A DNA stretch of 64,000 bases, from positions 558,001 through 622,000 of the forward strand of contig NZ_JACHJI010000001.1 in assembly GCF_014203535.1 (NCBI RefSeq). The letters are read 5' to 3'. The notes beneath the pieces were generated by a model. That model did not search any database. It worked only from the letters and a program-made list of their open reading frames with translations, and was not told where the DNA came from. The DNA is from Streptomyces griseomycini (GTDB taxonomy: Bacteria > Actinomycetota > Actinomycetes > Streptomycetales > Streptomycetaceae). The translations under genes were made by a program, and so were the position numbers. Positions 34,938 to 42,983 of this stretch are shown here, one piece after another (the first letter of the stretch is position 1; every line of letters starts with the position of its first letter).

Positions 34938-36023
34938 TCAGGCCTCGGCGCAGCAGTCCGGGTCGAGGCCCCGGGGCAGGTGGTCGCCGCCGAACACCGC
35001 GCAGGTGGCCTCGTGGCCGCCGAGCGCGGCGACGGCGAGCAGCAGGGAGCCGGCCGTCCAGGTGGTCAGCTCGCGCGGCCAGATCGCGTCGTCGTCGAAG
35101 ACGTAGCCCGTCCAGTACAGGCCGGTCTCCGGATCGCGCAGGTGCTGGATCGACTGGAGCACCTCCAGCGCGCGGTCGGACTCGCCCATCGCCCACAGGG
35201 CCAGGGCGAGTTCGGCCGACTCGCCGCCGGTCACCCACGGGTTGGGCACCACGCAGCGCACCCCGAGCCCGGGCACGACGAAGCGGTCCCAGCCCTCCTC
35301 GATGCGGGCCTTGGCCTCGGCGCCGGTGAGCGCGCCGCCGAGCACCGGGTAGTACCAGTCCATCGAGTAGCGGTCCTTGTCCAGGAACCGCTCCGGGTGG
35401 CGCCGGATCGCGTGCCGCAGCGCGCCCACCGCCAACTCCCAGCCGGGCTGCGGCTCTTCGCGCTGCTCGGCGACGGCCAGCGCGCAGCGCAGCGCGTGGT
35501 GGACGGAGGAGGAGCCGGTGAGCAGCGCGTCCGCGGCGGGCGTGCCGTCGTCGTCGCGCCGCCAGCCGACCTGCCCGCCGGGCTGCTGCAGCCGCAGCAC
35601 GAACTCCACCGCCGCGTACACGGTGGGCCACATGCGGTCCAGGAACGTGTCGTCGCCGGTGGAGAGGTAGTGGTGCCAGACGCCGACCGCGACGTAGGCG
35701 ACGAAGTTGGTCTCCCGGCCCCGGTCGGTGACGTCGCGCGGGTCGCCGTCGGCGTAGGCCGCGTACCAGGAGCCGTCCTCCAACTGGTGCCGGGCCAGCC
35801 ACAGGTAGGCCCGTTCGGCGGCCTCGTGCTCGCCCGCCGTGTCCAGCGCCATCGCGGCCTCGACGTGGTCCCAGGGGTCCAGGTGGTGTCCGCGGAACCA
35901 CGGGATCGCGCCGTCCTCCCGCTGCACCGCGAGGATGCCCGCGACGGTCGCGGCGGCCTGCCCGGCGGTGAGGACCCCGGGCAGGACGAGGTGTTCCGTC
36001 CGGGGGGTCCGGGGGGTGGTCAC
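34938..36023 (-). CDS. Alpha/alpha-toroid (prenyltransferase/glucoamylase-like) protein
   Basis: A 361-residue all-helical protein with repeating WDHVEAAMALDTAGEHEAAERAYLWL-like segments and aromatic-rich loops (QREDGAIPWFRGHHLDPWDH), as in six-hairpin glycosidases or terpenoid toroid enzymes. The catalytic residues cannot be assigned. It starts at GTG 36023, overlapping the methyltransferase stop as GTGA. It is the third gene of an operon with a glycosyltransferase and a methyltransferase, so a role in making or trimming a surface saccharide or glycolipid is inferred. Confidence 0.75.
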   Translation of the reverse strand: MTTPRTPRTEHLVLPGVLTAGQAAATVAGILAVQREDGAIPWFRGHHLDPWDHVEAAMALDTAGEHEAAERAYLWLARHQLEDGSWYAAYADGDPRDVTDRGRETNFVAYVAVGVWHHYLSTGDDTFLDRMWPTVYAAVEFVLRLQQPGGQVGWRRDDDGTPAADALLTGSSSVHHALRCALAVAEQREEPQPGWELAVGALRHAIRRHPERFLDKDRYSMDWYYPVLGGALTGAEAKARIEEGWDRFVVPGLGVRCVVPNPWVTGGESAELALALWAMGESDRALEVLQSIQHLRDPETGLYWTGYVFDDDAIWPRELTTWTAGSLLLAVAALGGHEATCAVFGGDHLPRGLDPDCCAEA

Positions 36024-36766
36024 GCGGCGTCCGCCTCGGCCTCGGCGCGCGGCAGGTGCGGCTTGGTCGCGTACGCCACGAAGCTCTTGCCGATCACCGG
36101 GTTCAGCGCCCGCTCGGCGACCCGGGTGGCCAGCGGCTTCTTCATGATGTCCCAGACCAGCAGCTTGTGGTACACCCGCACCGGCAGCGCCTTGTCGTTG
36201 TCCACGCCGAACGCGCACTTCAGCCACCAGTACGGCGAGTGCAGCGCGTGCGCGTGGTGGGTGCCGTAGGGGCGCAGGCCGGCCTCGCGGATCTTCGCCA
36301 GCAGTTCGTCCGCCTTGTAGATGCGGATGTGGCCGCCCTCGACCTCGTGGTAGGCGTCGGACAGCGTCCAGCACACCTTCTCCGGGCCGTAGCGCGGCAC
36401 GGTGATCGCGATCCGGCCGCCGGGCTTGAGCACGCGCACCATCTCCGCGAGGACGCCCTTGTCGTCCGGGATGTGCTCCATCACCTCGGAGATGATCACG
36501 ACGTCGAAGGACTCGTCGGGGAAGGGCAGCGCGAGGGCGTCGCCCTCCATGGCGGTGGCGGTGGCCCCGGCGGGCGCCTCCCCGGCCTCCTCCATGGCGG
36601 CGAACCACTTGGCGACCTCGCGGATCTCCTCGCCGTTCCGGTCCAGCGCCACGACCCGCGCACCGCGCCGGTAGCACTCGAACGCGTGCCGGCCGGCCCC
36701 GCAGCCGAGGTCCAGGACACGGTCGCCCGGGGCGAGCGGGAACCGGGAGAAGTCGACGGTCAGCAC
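36020..36766 (-). CDS. Class I SAM-dependent methyltransferase
   Basis: A 248-residue methyltransferase-11 type enzyme. Motif I is VLDLGCGAGRHAFE, the acidic motif VVALDRN, motif IV FDVVIISEVMEHIPD and motif VI VRVLKPGGRIAITVPR. It overlaps the glycosyltransferase gene by 7 nt and the toroid gene by 4 nt, so the three are translationally coupled. The acceptor is likely the product of the glycosyltransferase, perhaps a glycolipid or sugar hydroxyl; that is inference. Confidence 0.9.
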   Translation of the reverse strand: MLTVDFSRFPLAPGDRVLDLGCGAGRHAFECYRRGARVVALDRNGEEIREVAKWFAAMEEAGEAPAGATATAMEGDALALPFPDESFDVVIISEVMEHIPDDKGVLAEMVRVLKPGGRIAITVPRYGPEKVCWTLSDAYHEVEGGHIRIYKADELLAKIREAGLRPYGTHHAHALHSPYWWLKCAFGVDNDKALPVRVYHKLLVWDIMKKPLATRVAERALNPVIGKSFVAYATKPHLPRAEAEADAA

Positions 36767-38265
36767 GTGGCCCTGCTTTCGCGGTCTGAGGTTTCGGCTG
36801 TGGTCACGGATGCGGCGCCCGTGTCCGTGGGGGTGCCGGGGGCGGTGTCCGTGTCTGTGGGGGCCGTGGGACGGCCGGGGGACGTGGTCGCGGGGCGGTC
36901 GGCGGGCTGCGCCGCGGAGCGGGTGGCGGACTGCGCCGCGGGGCGGGCGTCGGCGGTGTCACGGCCCGCGCGGGCGATCGCCTCGCGGTAGCGGGCCACC
37001 GTGCCCTCCGCCGCCCGCGCCCACGTGAAGTGCCGGAGCACCCGCTCCCGGCCGGCCGCCCCGAGCCGTGCGCGCAGCTCCGCGTCGCCCAGCAGCCTGG
37101 TCAGTCCGGCGGCCAGCGCCCCCGCGTCACCGGGCGGCACGGCGAGGCAGGTCTCCCCGTCGCGGCCGGCGACCTCGGGGATCGCGCCGCCGGTCGTGGC
37201 GAGCAGCGGGGTCCCCGTGGCCATCGCCTCGGCGGCCGGGAGCGAGAAGCCCTCGTAGAGCGACGGCACGCACGCGACCTGGGCCGAGCGCACGAGGTCG
37301 ACGAGTTCCGCGTCCGAGATGCCCTTGACGAACTCGACGGCGCCCTCGAGCCCGTACCGCTCCATCGCCTGCGCGACGGGTCCCTCCGCGGGCCGCTTGC
37401 CGACGACGACGAGGTGCGCCTCGGGCTGTTCGACCCGCACCTTCGCCAGCGCCTCGACGAGGAAGACCAGGCCCTTGAGCGGCACGTCCGCGCTGGACGT
37501 GGTCACGATCCGGCCCGGCACCACCGGCACCGACGGGTCGGGCGCGAACAGGTCGGTGTCGGCGCCGATGTGGACGACGTGGATCCGGTCCTGCCGCACG
37601 CCGAGGTGGTCGACGATCTCCTGGCGGGAGGTGCCGGAGACGGTGAGCACGGACGGCAGGCGGCGCGCCACCCGCTTCTGCATCCGCGTGAAGGCGTACC
37701 AGCGGCGCACCGAGTAGCGGCGCTGCCAGGTCCCGGCGGCGTCCAGCTCCAGCTGCCGGTCGACGGTGATGGGGTGGTGGATGGTGGTCACCAGGGGCGC
37801 GCCGAGGTCGCCGAGCAGGCCGTAGCCGAGCGTCTGGTTGTCGTGGACGACGTCGAACTCGCCGCGGCGGGCGCGCAGATGGCGGCGGGCGCGCAGGGAG
37901 AACGTCAGCGGTTCGGGGAAGCCGCCGGTCCACATCGTGCCGACCTCGAGCGCGTCGATCCAGTCGCGGTACTCGTCGCGCTTCGGGGTGCGGAAGGGGT
38001 CCGGCTGGCGGTAGAGGTCGAGGCTGGGCAGCTCGGTGAGGCCCAGCCCGTCGTACCCCTCGTCGAGGACGGGGTAGGGCTGGGCGCCGATGACCTCGAC
38101 GCGGTGCCCGAGGCGGGCGAGTTCGCGCGAGAGGTGGCGCACGTAGACGCCCTGCCCGCCGCAGAACGGGTTTCCCTTGTAGGTGAGGAGCGCGATGCGG
38201 AGCGGTCGCAAGCCGTCGGATGCGGGCCCTTCCGAGGGCCCGGCCTGACTGGCCTCAGCGGTCAC
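36760..38265 (-). CDS. GT4-family glycosyltransferase
   Basis: A 501-residue retaining glycosyltransferase with GT-B fold. The N-terminal acceptor domain shows NPFCGGQGVYVRHLSREL and VVHDNQTLGYG. The C-terminal nucleotide-sugar domain has VTTSSADVPLKGLVFLVEAL and the E-x7-E motif within PSLYEGFSLPAAEAMATG. The last 80 residues are a low-complexity Ala/Thr/Pro tail with PTDTDTAPGTPTDTG repeats. GGGGG lies 6 nt before the GTG. It is the first gene of the operon and faces a KstR-like gene across a KstR-type operator. Confidence 0.92.
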   Translation of the reverse strand: MTAEASQAGPSEGPASDGLRPLRIALLTYKGNPFCGGQGVYVRHLSRELARLGHRVEVIGAQPYPVLDEGYDGLGLTELPSLDLYRQPDPFRTPKRDEYRDWIDALEVGTMWTGGFPEPLTFSLRARRHLRARRGEFDVVHDNQTLGYGLLGDLGAPLVTTIHHPITVDRQLELDAAGTWQRRYSVRRWYAFTRMQKRVARRLPSVLTVSGTSRQEIVDHLGVRQDRIHVVHIGADTDLFAPDPSVPVVPGRIVTTSSADVPLKGLVFLVEALAKVRVEQPEAHLVVVGKRPAEGPVAQAMERYGLEGAVEFVKGISDAELVDLVRSAQVACVPSLYEGFSLPAAEAMATGTPLLATTGGAIPEVAGRDGETCLAVPPGDAGALAAGLTRLLGDAELRARLGAAGRERVLRHFTWARAAEGTVARYREAIARAGRDTADARPAAQSATRSAAQPADRPATTSPGRPTAPTDTDTAPGTPTDTGAASVTTAETSDRESRATC

Positions 38266-38319
38266 TCTGGGCCCCCTTCTCCCTGCACTGTCCCGCGAGA
38301 CTACGCCGGGACGCCGACC

Positions 38320-38333
38320 TAGAACAAGTTTCA
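38320..38333. promoter_or_regulatory. KstR-type operator
   Basis: TAGAACAAGTTTCA matches the KstR consensus TNNAACNNGTTNNA at every fixed position. It lies in the divergent region between the glycosyltransferase operon (start 38265) and the KstR-like gene (start 38472). Confidence 0.8.
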
Positions 38334-38471
38334 GAGTTGATCGTTCGGAGGCTCCGAATCTACCGGCAGGTAGGGGGGCTGGGAGCAGTTGATCAGGTGA
38401 TTCACGCCACGACGGGCGGCGTGCCATGCTGTCTGATCATCCACCCTCACCGACTGTCACGGACGGGACCC

Positions 38472-39131
38472 ATGCCCGCGGAAGCCAACAGGGACAAGGC
38501 GGCGAAGACGGAAGCCGACGCCCCGCGCACCACCCCGGCCTCACCGCTCACCGAGCGGCAGGAGGCACGCCGGCGCCGCATCCTGCGCGCGAGCGCGCAG
38601 CTGGCCGTCCGGGGCGGCTTCGACGCGGTGCAGATGCGCGAGGTCGCGGAGTCCTCCCAGGTGGCGCTCGGCACGCTGTACCGCTACTTCCCGTCCAAGA
38701 TCCACCTGCTGGTCGCCATGATGCAGGACCAGCTGGAGCGCCTGCACGGCACCCTGCGGAGGAAGCCGCCGACCGGCGAGACCGCGGCCGAGCGGACCGC
38801 CGAGACCCTGATGCGGGCCTTCCGCGCGCTCCAGCGCGAGCCGCACCTGGCCGAGGCCATGGTGCGCGCCCTGACCTTCGCGGACCGCAGCGTGAGCCCG
38901 GAGGTCGACCAGGTCTCCCGGCAGACCACGGCGATCATCCTGGACGCCGTGGGCCTCACCGGCCCCACGCCCGACCAGCTCGCCGCGGTCCGCGTCATCG
39001 AGCACACCTGGCACGCGACCCTGATCGCCTGGCTCTCGGGCCGTGCCTCCCTCGACCAGGTGAAGACCGACATCGAGACGGTGTGCCGCCTGATGGACCT
39101 GACGGCCCCGAAGGAGACCGACACCCCCTGA
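38472..39131 (+). CDS. kstR: KstR-like TetR-family regulator
   Basis: A 219-residue regulator. The DNA-binding domain RILRASAQLAVRGGFDAVQM to VALGTLYRYFPSKIHLLVAM closely resembles mycobacterial KstR, the cholesterol-derived acyl-CoA-responsive repressor. The C-terminal ligand domain contains LMRAFRALQREPHLAEAMVRAL. A perfect KstR-type operator lies 139 bp upstream, so autoregulation and control of the divergent glycosyltransferase operon are likely. The ATG has a weak GGGA site. No sterol-catabolic genes lie nearby apart from the distant MaoC gene. Confidence 0.85.
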   Translation: MPAEANRDKAAKTEADAPRTTPASPLTERQEARRRRILRASAQLAVRGGFDAVQMREVAESSQVALGTLYRYFPSKIHLLVAMMQDQLERLHGTLRRKPPTGETAAERTAETLMRAFRALQREPHLAEAMVRALTFADRSVSPEVDQVSRQTTAIILDAVGLTGPTPDQLAAVRVIEHTWHATLIAWLSGRASLDQVKTDIETVCRLMDLTAPKETDTP

Positions 39132-39720
39132 CGAAGGTTCCGACGACCTTCCGTCGGCACGCACCCCCTCTGACCGGCACCGGCCGGCCCGCGCCCCCGC
39201 CGGCGGGTGCGGGCCGGTCCCCGCGACACCGGGCCCGCCCCCGTCAGGCCCACGACGCCGGGGCGGCGCCACCCCACCGCCGCGAGTCCGCTCCGCCCCC
39301 GCCCGGCCGGCGCCTCCCCGGCCCACCGCTCCGCAGCCGCCGCGCCTCTCCCTCCGGCAGTTCGGTCCCGAAGCCGCTCCGGGCGTCACGGGCGACGGCC
39401 CGGTCGCGCCGGGCCGTGGCGACGATGCCCGGGTCCCCGTACGCGGGATCGCCCTCGCCGCGCGGGGCACGGGACGGGCGGCGGCCTCACGCCCCGGCTC
39501 GTACGCCTCGCCCCGGTTCCGCGGGAACTCGCGGGAGGGCGCGGCGTCGCACCCCCGCCCCGCCCTCGGTCCCGCGTCCGGGAAGTGCGCGAGCACCTGC
39601 TCGCGGTCCCGCGGAATCCGCGGGAGGGTGTCCCGGCCCACCGACGGCCGCCCCGGCGCGTCCCCGCGGCCGCGTGACTCCGGTCACCCCAGGAAGCCGC
39701 CCCTGGCCCCTTCCCTACGG
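39132..39720. other. Long GC-rich intergenic region
   Basis: About 590 bp without a supportable gene. A minus-strand frame over roughly 39250-39640 reads somewhat protein-like (REFPRNRGEAYEPG, DPGIVATARRDRAVARDARS) but has no start, no ribosome site and no recognised family; it may be a decayed gene. The inverted repeat CGAAGGTTCCGACGACCTTCCG at about 39132-39153 lies just after the kstR stop. Confidence 0.4.
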
Positions 39721-39725
39721 GCGGG

Positions 39726-39870
39726 TAAAGTGGCGGCGTCGTCATCACACCCGTACGGGGGGAAGCCGGTGCAATTCCGGCGCTGACCCGCAACCGTGAG
39801 CCGTCCGCCGGGACGGTGAGCCGGAACGCCCCGGACGGATCGTGACCGGCTCGCGTGCCCGGCGCTCCGC
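39726..39870 (+). promoter_or_regulatory. Cobalamin riboswitch
   Basis: The conserved core is present: GGGGGAAGCCGGTG, then AATTCCGGCGCTGACCCGC and AACCGTGAG, followed by a paired GCCGTCC/GGACGG-type arm and GAGCCGGAACGCCC. It lies about 95 bp before the first gene of the B12-type ECF importer operon. Binding of adenosylcobalamin would be expected to shut off expression. Confidence 0.93.
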
Positions 39871-39962
39871 CGGTGCACGGCACCGTCGAGGTATACGGAG
39901 CCGAGCCGCCGGGGTGTCCCGCGCTGCCCGGTTCCCCCCACAGGGAGAGGCACCCGCCGATC

Positions 39963-41183
39963 ATGAACGTCCGCCGCAGCGCAGCGGTCCTGGCCGCCGT
40001 CGCCGTGATCGGCGCCGCCGCACCGGCCGCAGCCGACTCGTCCCCGTCGCCGTCCCGGGCGCTCCCCTCCGCCCTGTACGGCGACGGCGACCCCCAGTAC
40101 GACGGCGTCTGGCGCCAGTCGCTCGCCCTGCTCGCGCAGCACACGGCGGGCGTCGAGCCGCCGAAGGCCGCCGTGGACTGGCTGACCGGTCAGCAGTGCG
40201 CCGACGGCTCCTTCGCCCCGTACCGCGCCGACACCGCGAAAGCGTGCGACGCTAAGACGGCCGTCGACACCAACCAGACCGCCGCCGCCGTCCAGGCCCT
40301 CGCCGCGCTCGGCGGCCACGACGACGTGACGGACAAGGCCGTCGGCTGGCTGAAGTCCGTGCAGAACGAGGACGGCGGCTGGGGCTACACGGCGGGCGGC
40401 GCCAGCGACACCAACTCCACCTCCGTCGTCATCGGCGCGCTGACCGCCGTCGGCGAGAAGCCGGCCGACGTGACGAAGGACGGCAAGTCCCCCTACGACG
40501 CCCTGCTGACGCTGGCGCTCCCGTGCGACGCCGACGGCGCGGGCGCCTTCGCCTTCCAGCCGGACAAGGAGGGCGAGCTGGTCGCCAACGCGGACGCGAC
40601 GGCGGCGGGCGTGCTCGGCTCGCTCGGCAAGGGCCTGGTGACCGGGCCCGGCGAGGGCGCGAAGGCGAAGGCCGGCTGCGAGAAGGCCGACACCCCCGAG
40701 CAGGCCGCCGCCAACGGCGCCGCCCACCTCACGGACGCCCTCGCGAAGGACGGCCACCTCACCTCCGCCCTCGCCGGCGCCGAGGACCAGCCCGACTACG
40801 GCAACACCGCCGACGCGGTCGTCGCGCTCGCAGCGCAGGGCGCCACCGAGCCGGCCGGGAAGTCCCTGGCCTGGCTGGAGGAGAACGCCGCCGACTGGGC
40901 CGCCCGGAGCGGTCCCGCCGCCTACGCCCAGCTGATCCTCGCGGCCCACGCGACCGGCGCGGACCCGCGCGACTTCGGCGGCACGGACCTGGTGGAGCAG
41001 CTGACGGCCACCGGCCCGACGCCCTCCGAGGAGACCACCCGGGCGACGAACGACGAGGAGGACGAGAAGAAGGACGAGTCGGACTCCGGTTTCGGCGTCT
41101 GGTGGTTCGTCGGCGTCTGCCTGGTCGCCGGTATCGGCATCGGCTTCCTGATCAGCGGCCGCGCGAAGCGGCGGCAGCCGTGA
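39963..41183 (+). CDS. Surface-anchored alpha/alpha-toroid protein, intrinsic-factor-like
   Basis: A 406-residue exported protein. The signal peptide runs to APAAAADS. The body has prenyltransferase/intrinsic-factor-type repeats (VDWLTGQQCADGSFAPY, AVGWLKSVQNEDGGWGYT, AWLEENAADWA). An acidic stalk and a C-terminal anchor (VWWFVGVCLVAGIGIGFLI, then GRAKRRQP) hold it to the membrane. Under a cobalamin riboswitch and ahead of an ECF importer, it probably captures corrinoids outside the membrane, as the eukaryotic toroid B12 carriers do. GGAGAGG lies rather far (12 nt) before the ATG. Confidence 0.83.
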   Translation: MNVRRSAAVLAAVAVIGAAAPAAADSSPSPSRALPSALYGDGDPQYDGVWRQSLALLAQHTAGVEPPKAAVDWLTGQQCADGSFAPYRADTAKACDAKTAVDTNQTAAAVQALAALGGHDDVTDKAVGWLKSVQNEDGGWGYTAGGASDTNSTSVVIGALTAVGEKPADVTKDGKSPYDALLTLALPCDADGAGAFAFQPDKEGELVANADATAAGVLGSLGKGLVTGPGEGAKAKAGCEKADTPEQAAANGAAHLTDALAKDGHLTSALAGAEDQPDYGNTADAVVALAAQGATEPAGKSLAWLEENAADWAARSGPAAYAQLILAAHATGADPRDFGGTDLVEQLTATGPTPSEETTRATNDEEDEKKDESDSGFGVWWFVGVCLVAGIGIGFLISGRAKRRQP

Positions 41184-41827
41184 CACGCCGCACCGTCGTC
41201 CTGTTCCTGGCCGCGCTCCTGCCGCTGCTGGCGGGCGCGGGCCAGGCGCGGGCCACCGGCTACCGCTACTGGTCCTTCTGGGAGCGCGACGGCGGGACGT
41301 GGACGTACGCCACCCAGGGCCCGTCCCTCGTCCGTCCCGCCGACGGCGCCGTCCAGGGCTTCCGCTTCTCCGTCAGCGAGGACTCCGCCGACGCCGCGAA
41401 GCCCCGCGGCAGCGCCGACTTCGCCGCGGTCTGCGCCGGGACCCCGCCGCGGGACGGCACGAAGCGCGTGGCCCTGGTCCTCGACTTCGGCACGCCCGCC
41501 GACGCCCCCTCCGGCGAGACCCCGCCCGCGGGCCGCACGGCCTGCGCGCAGGTCTCCCCGGACGCGACGACGGCCGAGGCCCTGGCCGCCGTCGCCGAGC
41601 CCCTGCGCTACGACGCGGGCGCCCTGCTGTGCGCGATCGCGGGGTACCCGGAGAAGGGCTGCGGGGAGCAGGTGTCGGGGGACGAGAGGTCCGCGCCCGC
41701 GGAGAAGGAGAAGGAGCAGCCGAGCGAACCGGCCGACGACGGCCCGTCCCTGGGCCTGGCGGCCGGGATCGCGGTGGTGGTGTGCCTGGGCGCGGCGGCG
41801 GTCTGGCAGGTACGCCGTCGTGGCTAG
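41180..41827 (+). CDS. Surface-anchored accessory protein of the B12 uptake operon
   Basis: A 215-residue protein with a signal peptide (VVLFLAALLPLLAGAGQARA), an extracellular domain starting TGYRYWSFWERDGGTWTYA with two cysteine pairs, a Glu/Lys stalk and a C-terminal helix (LGLAAGIAVVVCLGAAAVW, then QVRRRG). The fold may be DUF4430-like (the small domain of transcobalamin-type proteins), but this is not certain. It overlaps both neighbours by 4-8 nt. Together with the toroid protein it could form a two-part binding device like intrinsic factor. Confidence 0.72.
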   Translation: MTRRTVVLFLAALLPLLAGAGQARATGYRYWSFWERDGGTWTYATQGPSLVRPADGAVQGFRFSVSEDSADAAKPRGSADFAAVCAGTPPRDGTKRVALVLDFGTPADAPSGETPPAGRTACAQVSPDATTAEALAAVAEPLRYDAGALLCAIAGYPEKGCGEQVSGDERSAPAEKEKEQPSEPADDGPSLGLAAGIAVVVCLGAAAVWQVRRRG

Positions 41828-42983
41828 CGACGCCCGTCCGCGGGGGCGCACCGGCACCGCCGGCCCGGTGCAGCCGGACGCCCCCGCCCCCCGCCGTCCC
41901 CACGGCGACCCGCTCCACCCCGGCGCCTGGTGGCTGTGGGCCCTCGCCCTCGGCACCGCCGCCACCCGCACCACCAACCCCCTCCTCCTCGCCCTGCTCG
42001 TCACCGTCTCCGCGTACGTCGTGGCGACCCGCCGCCCGGACGCGCCCTGGGCCCGCTCCTACGGCGCGTTCGTCAAGCTCGCCCTCGCCGTGCTGGTCGT
42101 CCGCCTCCTCTTCGCGGTCGTCCTCGGCTCCCCCGTCCCCGGCACGCACGTGATCGTCCACCTTCCCGAAGTGCCGCTCCCCGACTGGGCGCAGGGCATC
42201 CGCCTCGGCGGCCGGGTCACCGCCGAGGCCCTCGTGTTCGCCCTGTACGACGGCCTGAAACTCGCCGCGCTGCTCATCTGCGTCGGCGCCGCGAACGCCC
42301 TCGCCAACCCCTCCCGCCTCCTGAAGTCCCTCCCCGGCGCCCTGTACGAGACGGGCGTGGCCGTCGTCGTGGCGCTGACCTTCGCCCCGAACCTCATCGC
42401 CGACGTCCAGCGGCTGCGCGCCGCCCGCCGGCTGCGCGGCCGCCCCGACAAGGGCGTACGCGGCCTCCTGCACGTCGGACTCCCGGTCCTGGAGGGCGCG
42501 CTGGAGCGTTCCGTCGCCCTCGCCGCCGCGATGGACGCCCGCGGCTACGGCCGCACCGCCGAGGTCCCGCCGGCCGTCCGCCGCACCACCGCCGCCCTCA
42601 TCCTCGGCGGTCTGCTCGGCGTCTGCGCCGGAACGTACGGACTGCTCACCGCCGAGGGCGGCACCTACGGCGTCCCCGTCCTCCTCGGCGGTCTCGCCGC
42701 CGCCCTCGCGGGCCTGTGGCTGGGCGGCCGGCGCTCTCTGCGCACCCGTTACCGCCCCGACCGCTGGGGCGTCCGCGCCTGGCTGGTCACCGGTTCGGGC
42801 GCGGCGGTCGCGGCGCTGCTGGCCCTCGCCGCCGACCGCGACCCGGCGGCCCTGCACCCCGGCGTGGTCCCGCTCGTCGCGCCCGCGCTCCCCCTGTGGC
42901 CCGCGGCGGCCGTCCTGATCGGCCTGCTCCCCGCCTTCGTCACCCCCGCCCCCGAGGGCGCCACCCGCAAGGAGCCGTCGTGA
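41820..42983 (+). CDS. ECF transporter transmembrane component (EcfT/CbiQ-like)
   Basis: A 387-residue membrane scaffold. Helices include VKLALAVLVVRLLFAVVLG and LAALLICVGAANALANPSRLLKSLP. The coupling motifs ARRLRG and DARGYGRT are the Ala-Arg-Gly signatures that contact the ATPases. It passes ATP-driven motion to the substrate-binding subunit. An extra C-terminal group of three helices extends it beyond the usual 260-270 residues. It starts at GTG 41820, overlapping the previous gene by 8 nt. Confidence 0.88.
   Translation: MASDARPRGRTGTAGPVQPDAPAPRRPHGDPLHPGAWWLWALALGTAATRTTNPLLLALLVTVSAYVVATRRPDAPWARSYGAFVKLALAVLVVRLLFAVVLGSPVPGTHVIVHLPEVPLPDWAQGIRLGGRVTAEALVFALYDGLKLAALLICVGAANALANPSRLLKSLPGALYETGVAVVVALTFAPNLIADVQRLRAARRLRGRPDKGVRGLLHVGLPVLEGALERSVALAAAMDARGYGRTAEVPPAVRRTTAALILGGLLGVCAGTYGLLTAEGGTYGVPVLLGGLAAALAGLWLGGRRSLRTRYRPDRWGVRAWLVTGSGAAVAALLALAADRDPAALHPGVVPLVAPALPLWPAAAVLIGLLPAFVTPAPEGATRKEPS

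Noticed and set aside
39250..39640. Minus-strand protein-like frame between kstR and the cobalamin riboswitch
   Set aside because: No start codon with a ribosome site, no recognised family, and strong amino-acid bias expected from GC-rich DNA. It is kept only as a possible decayed gene.
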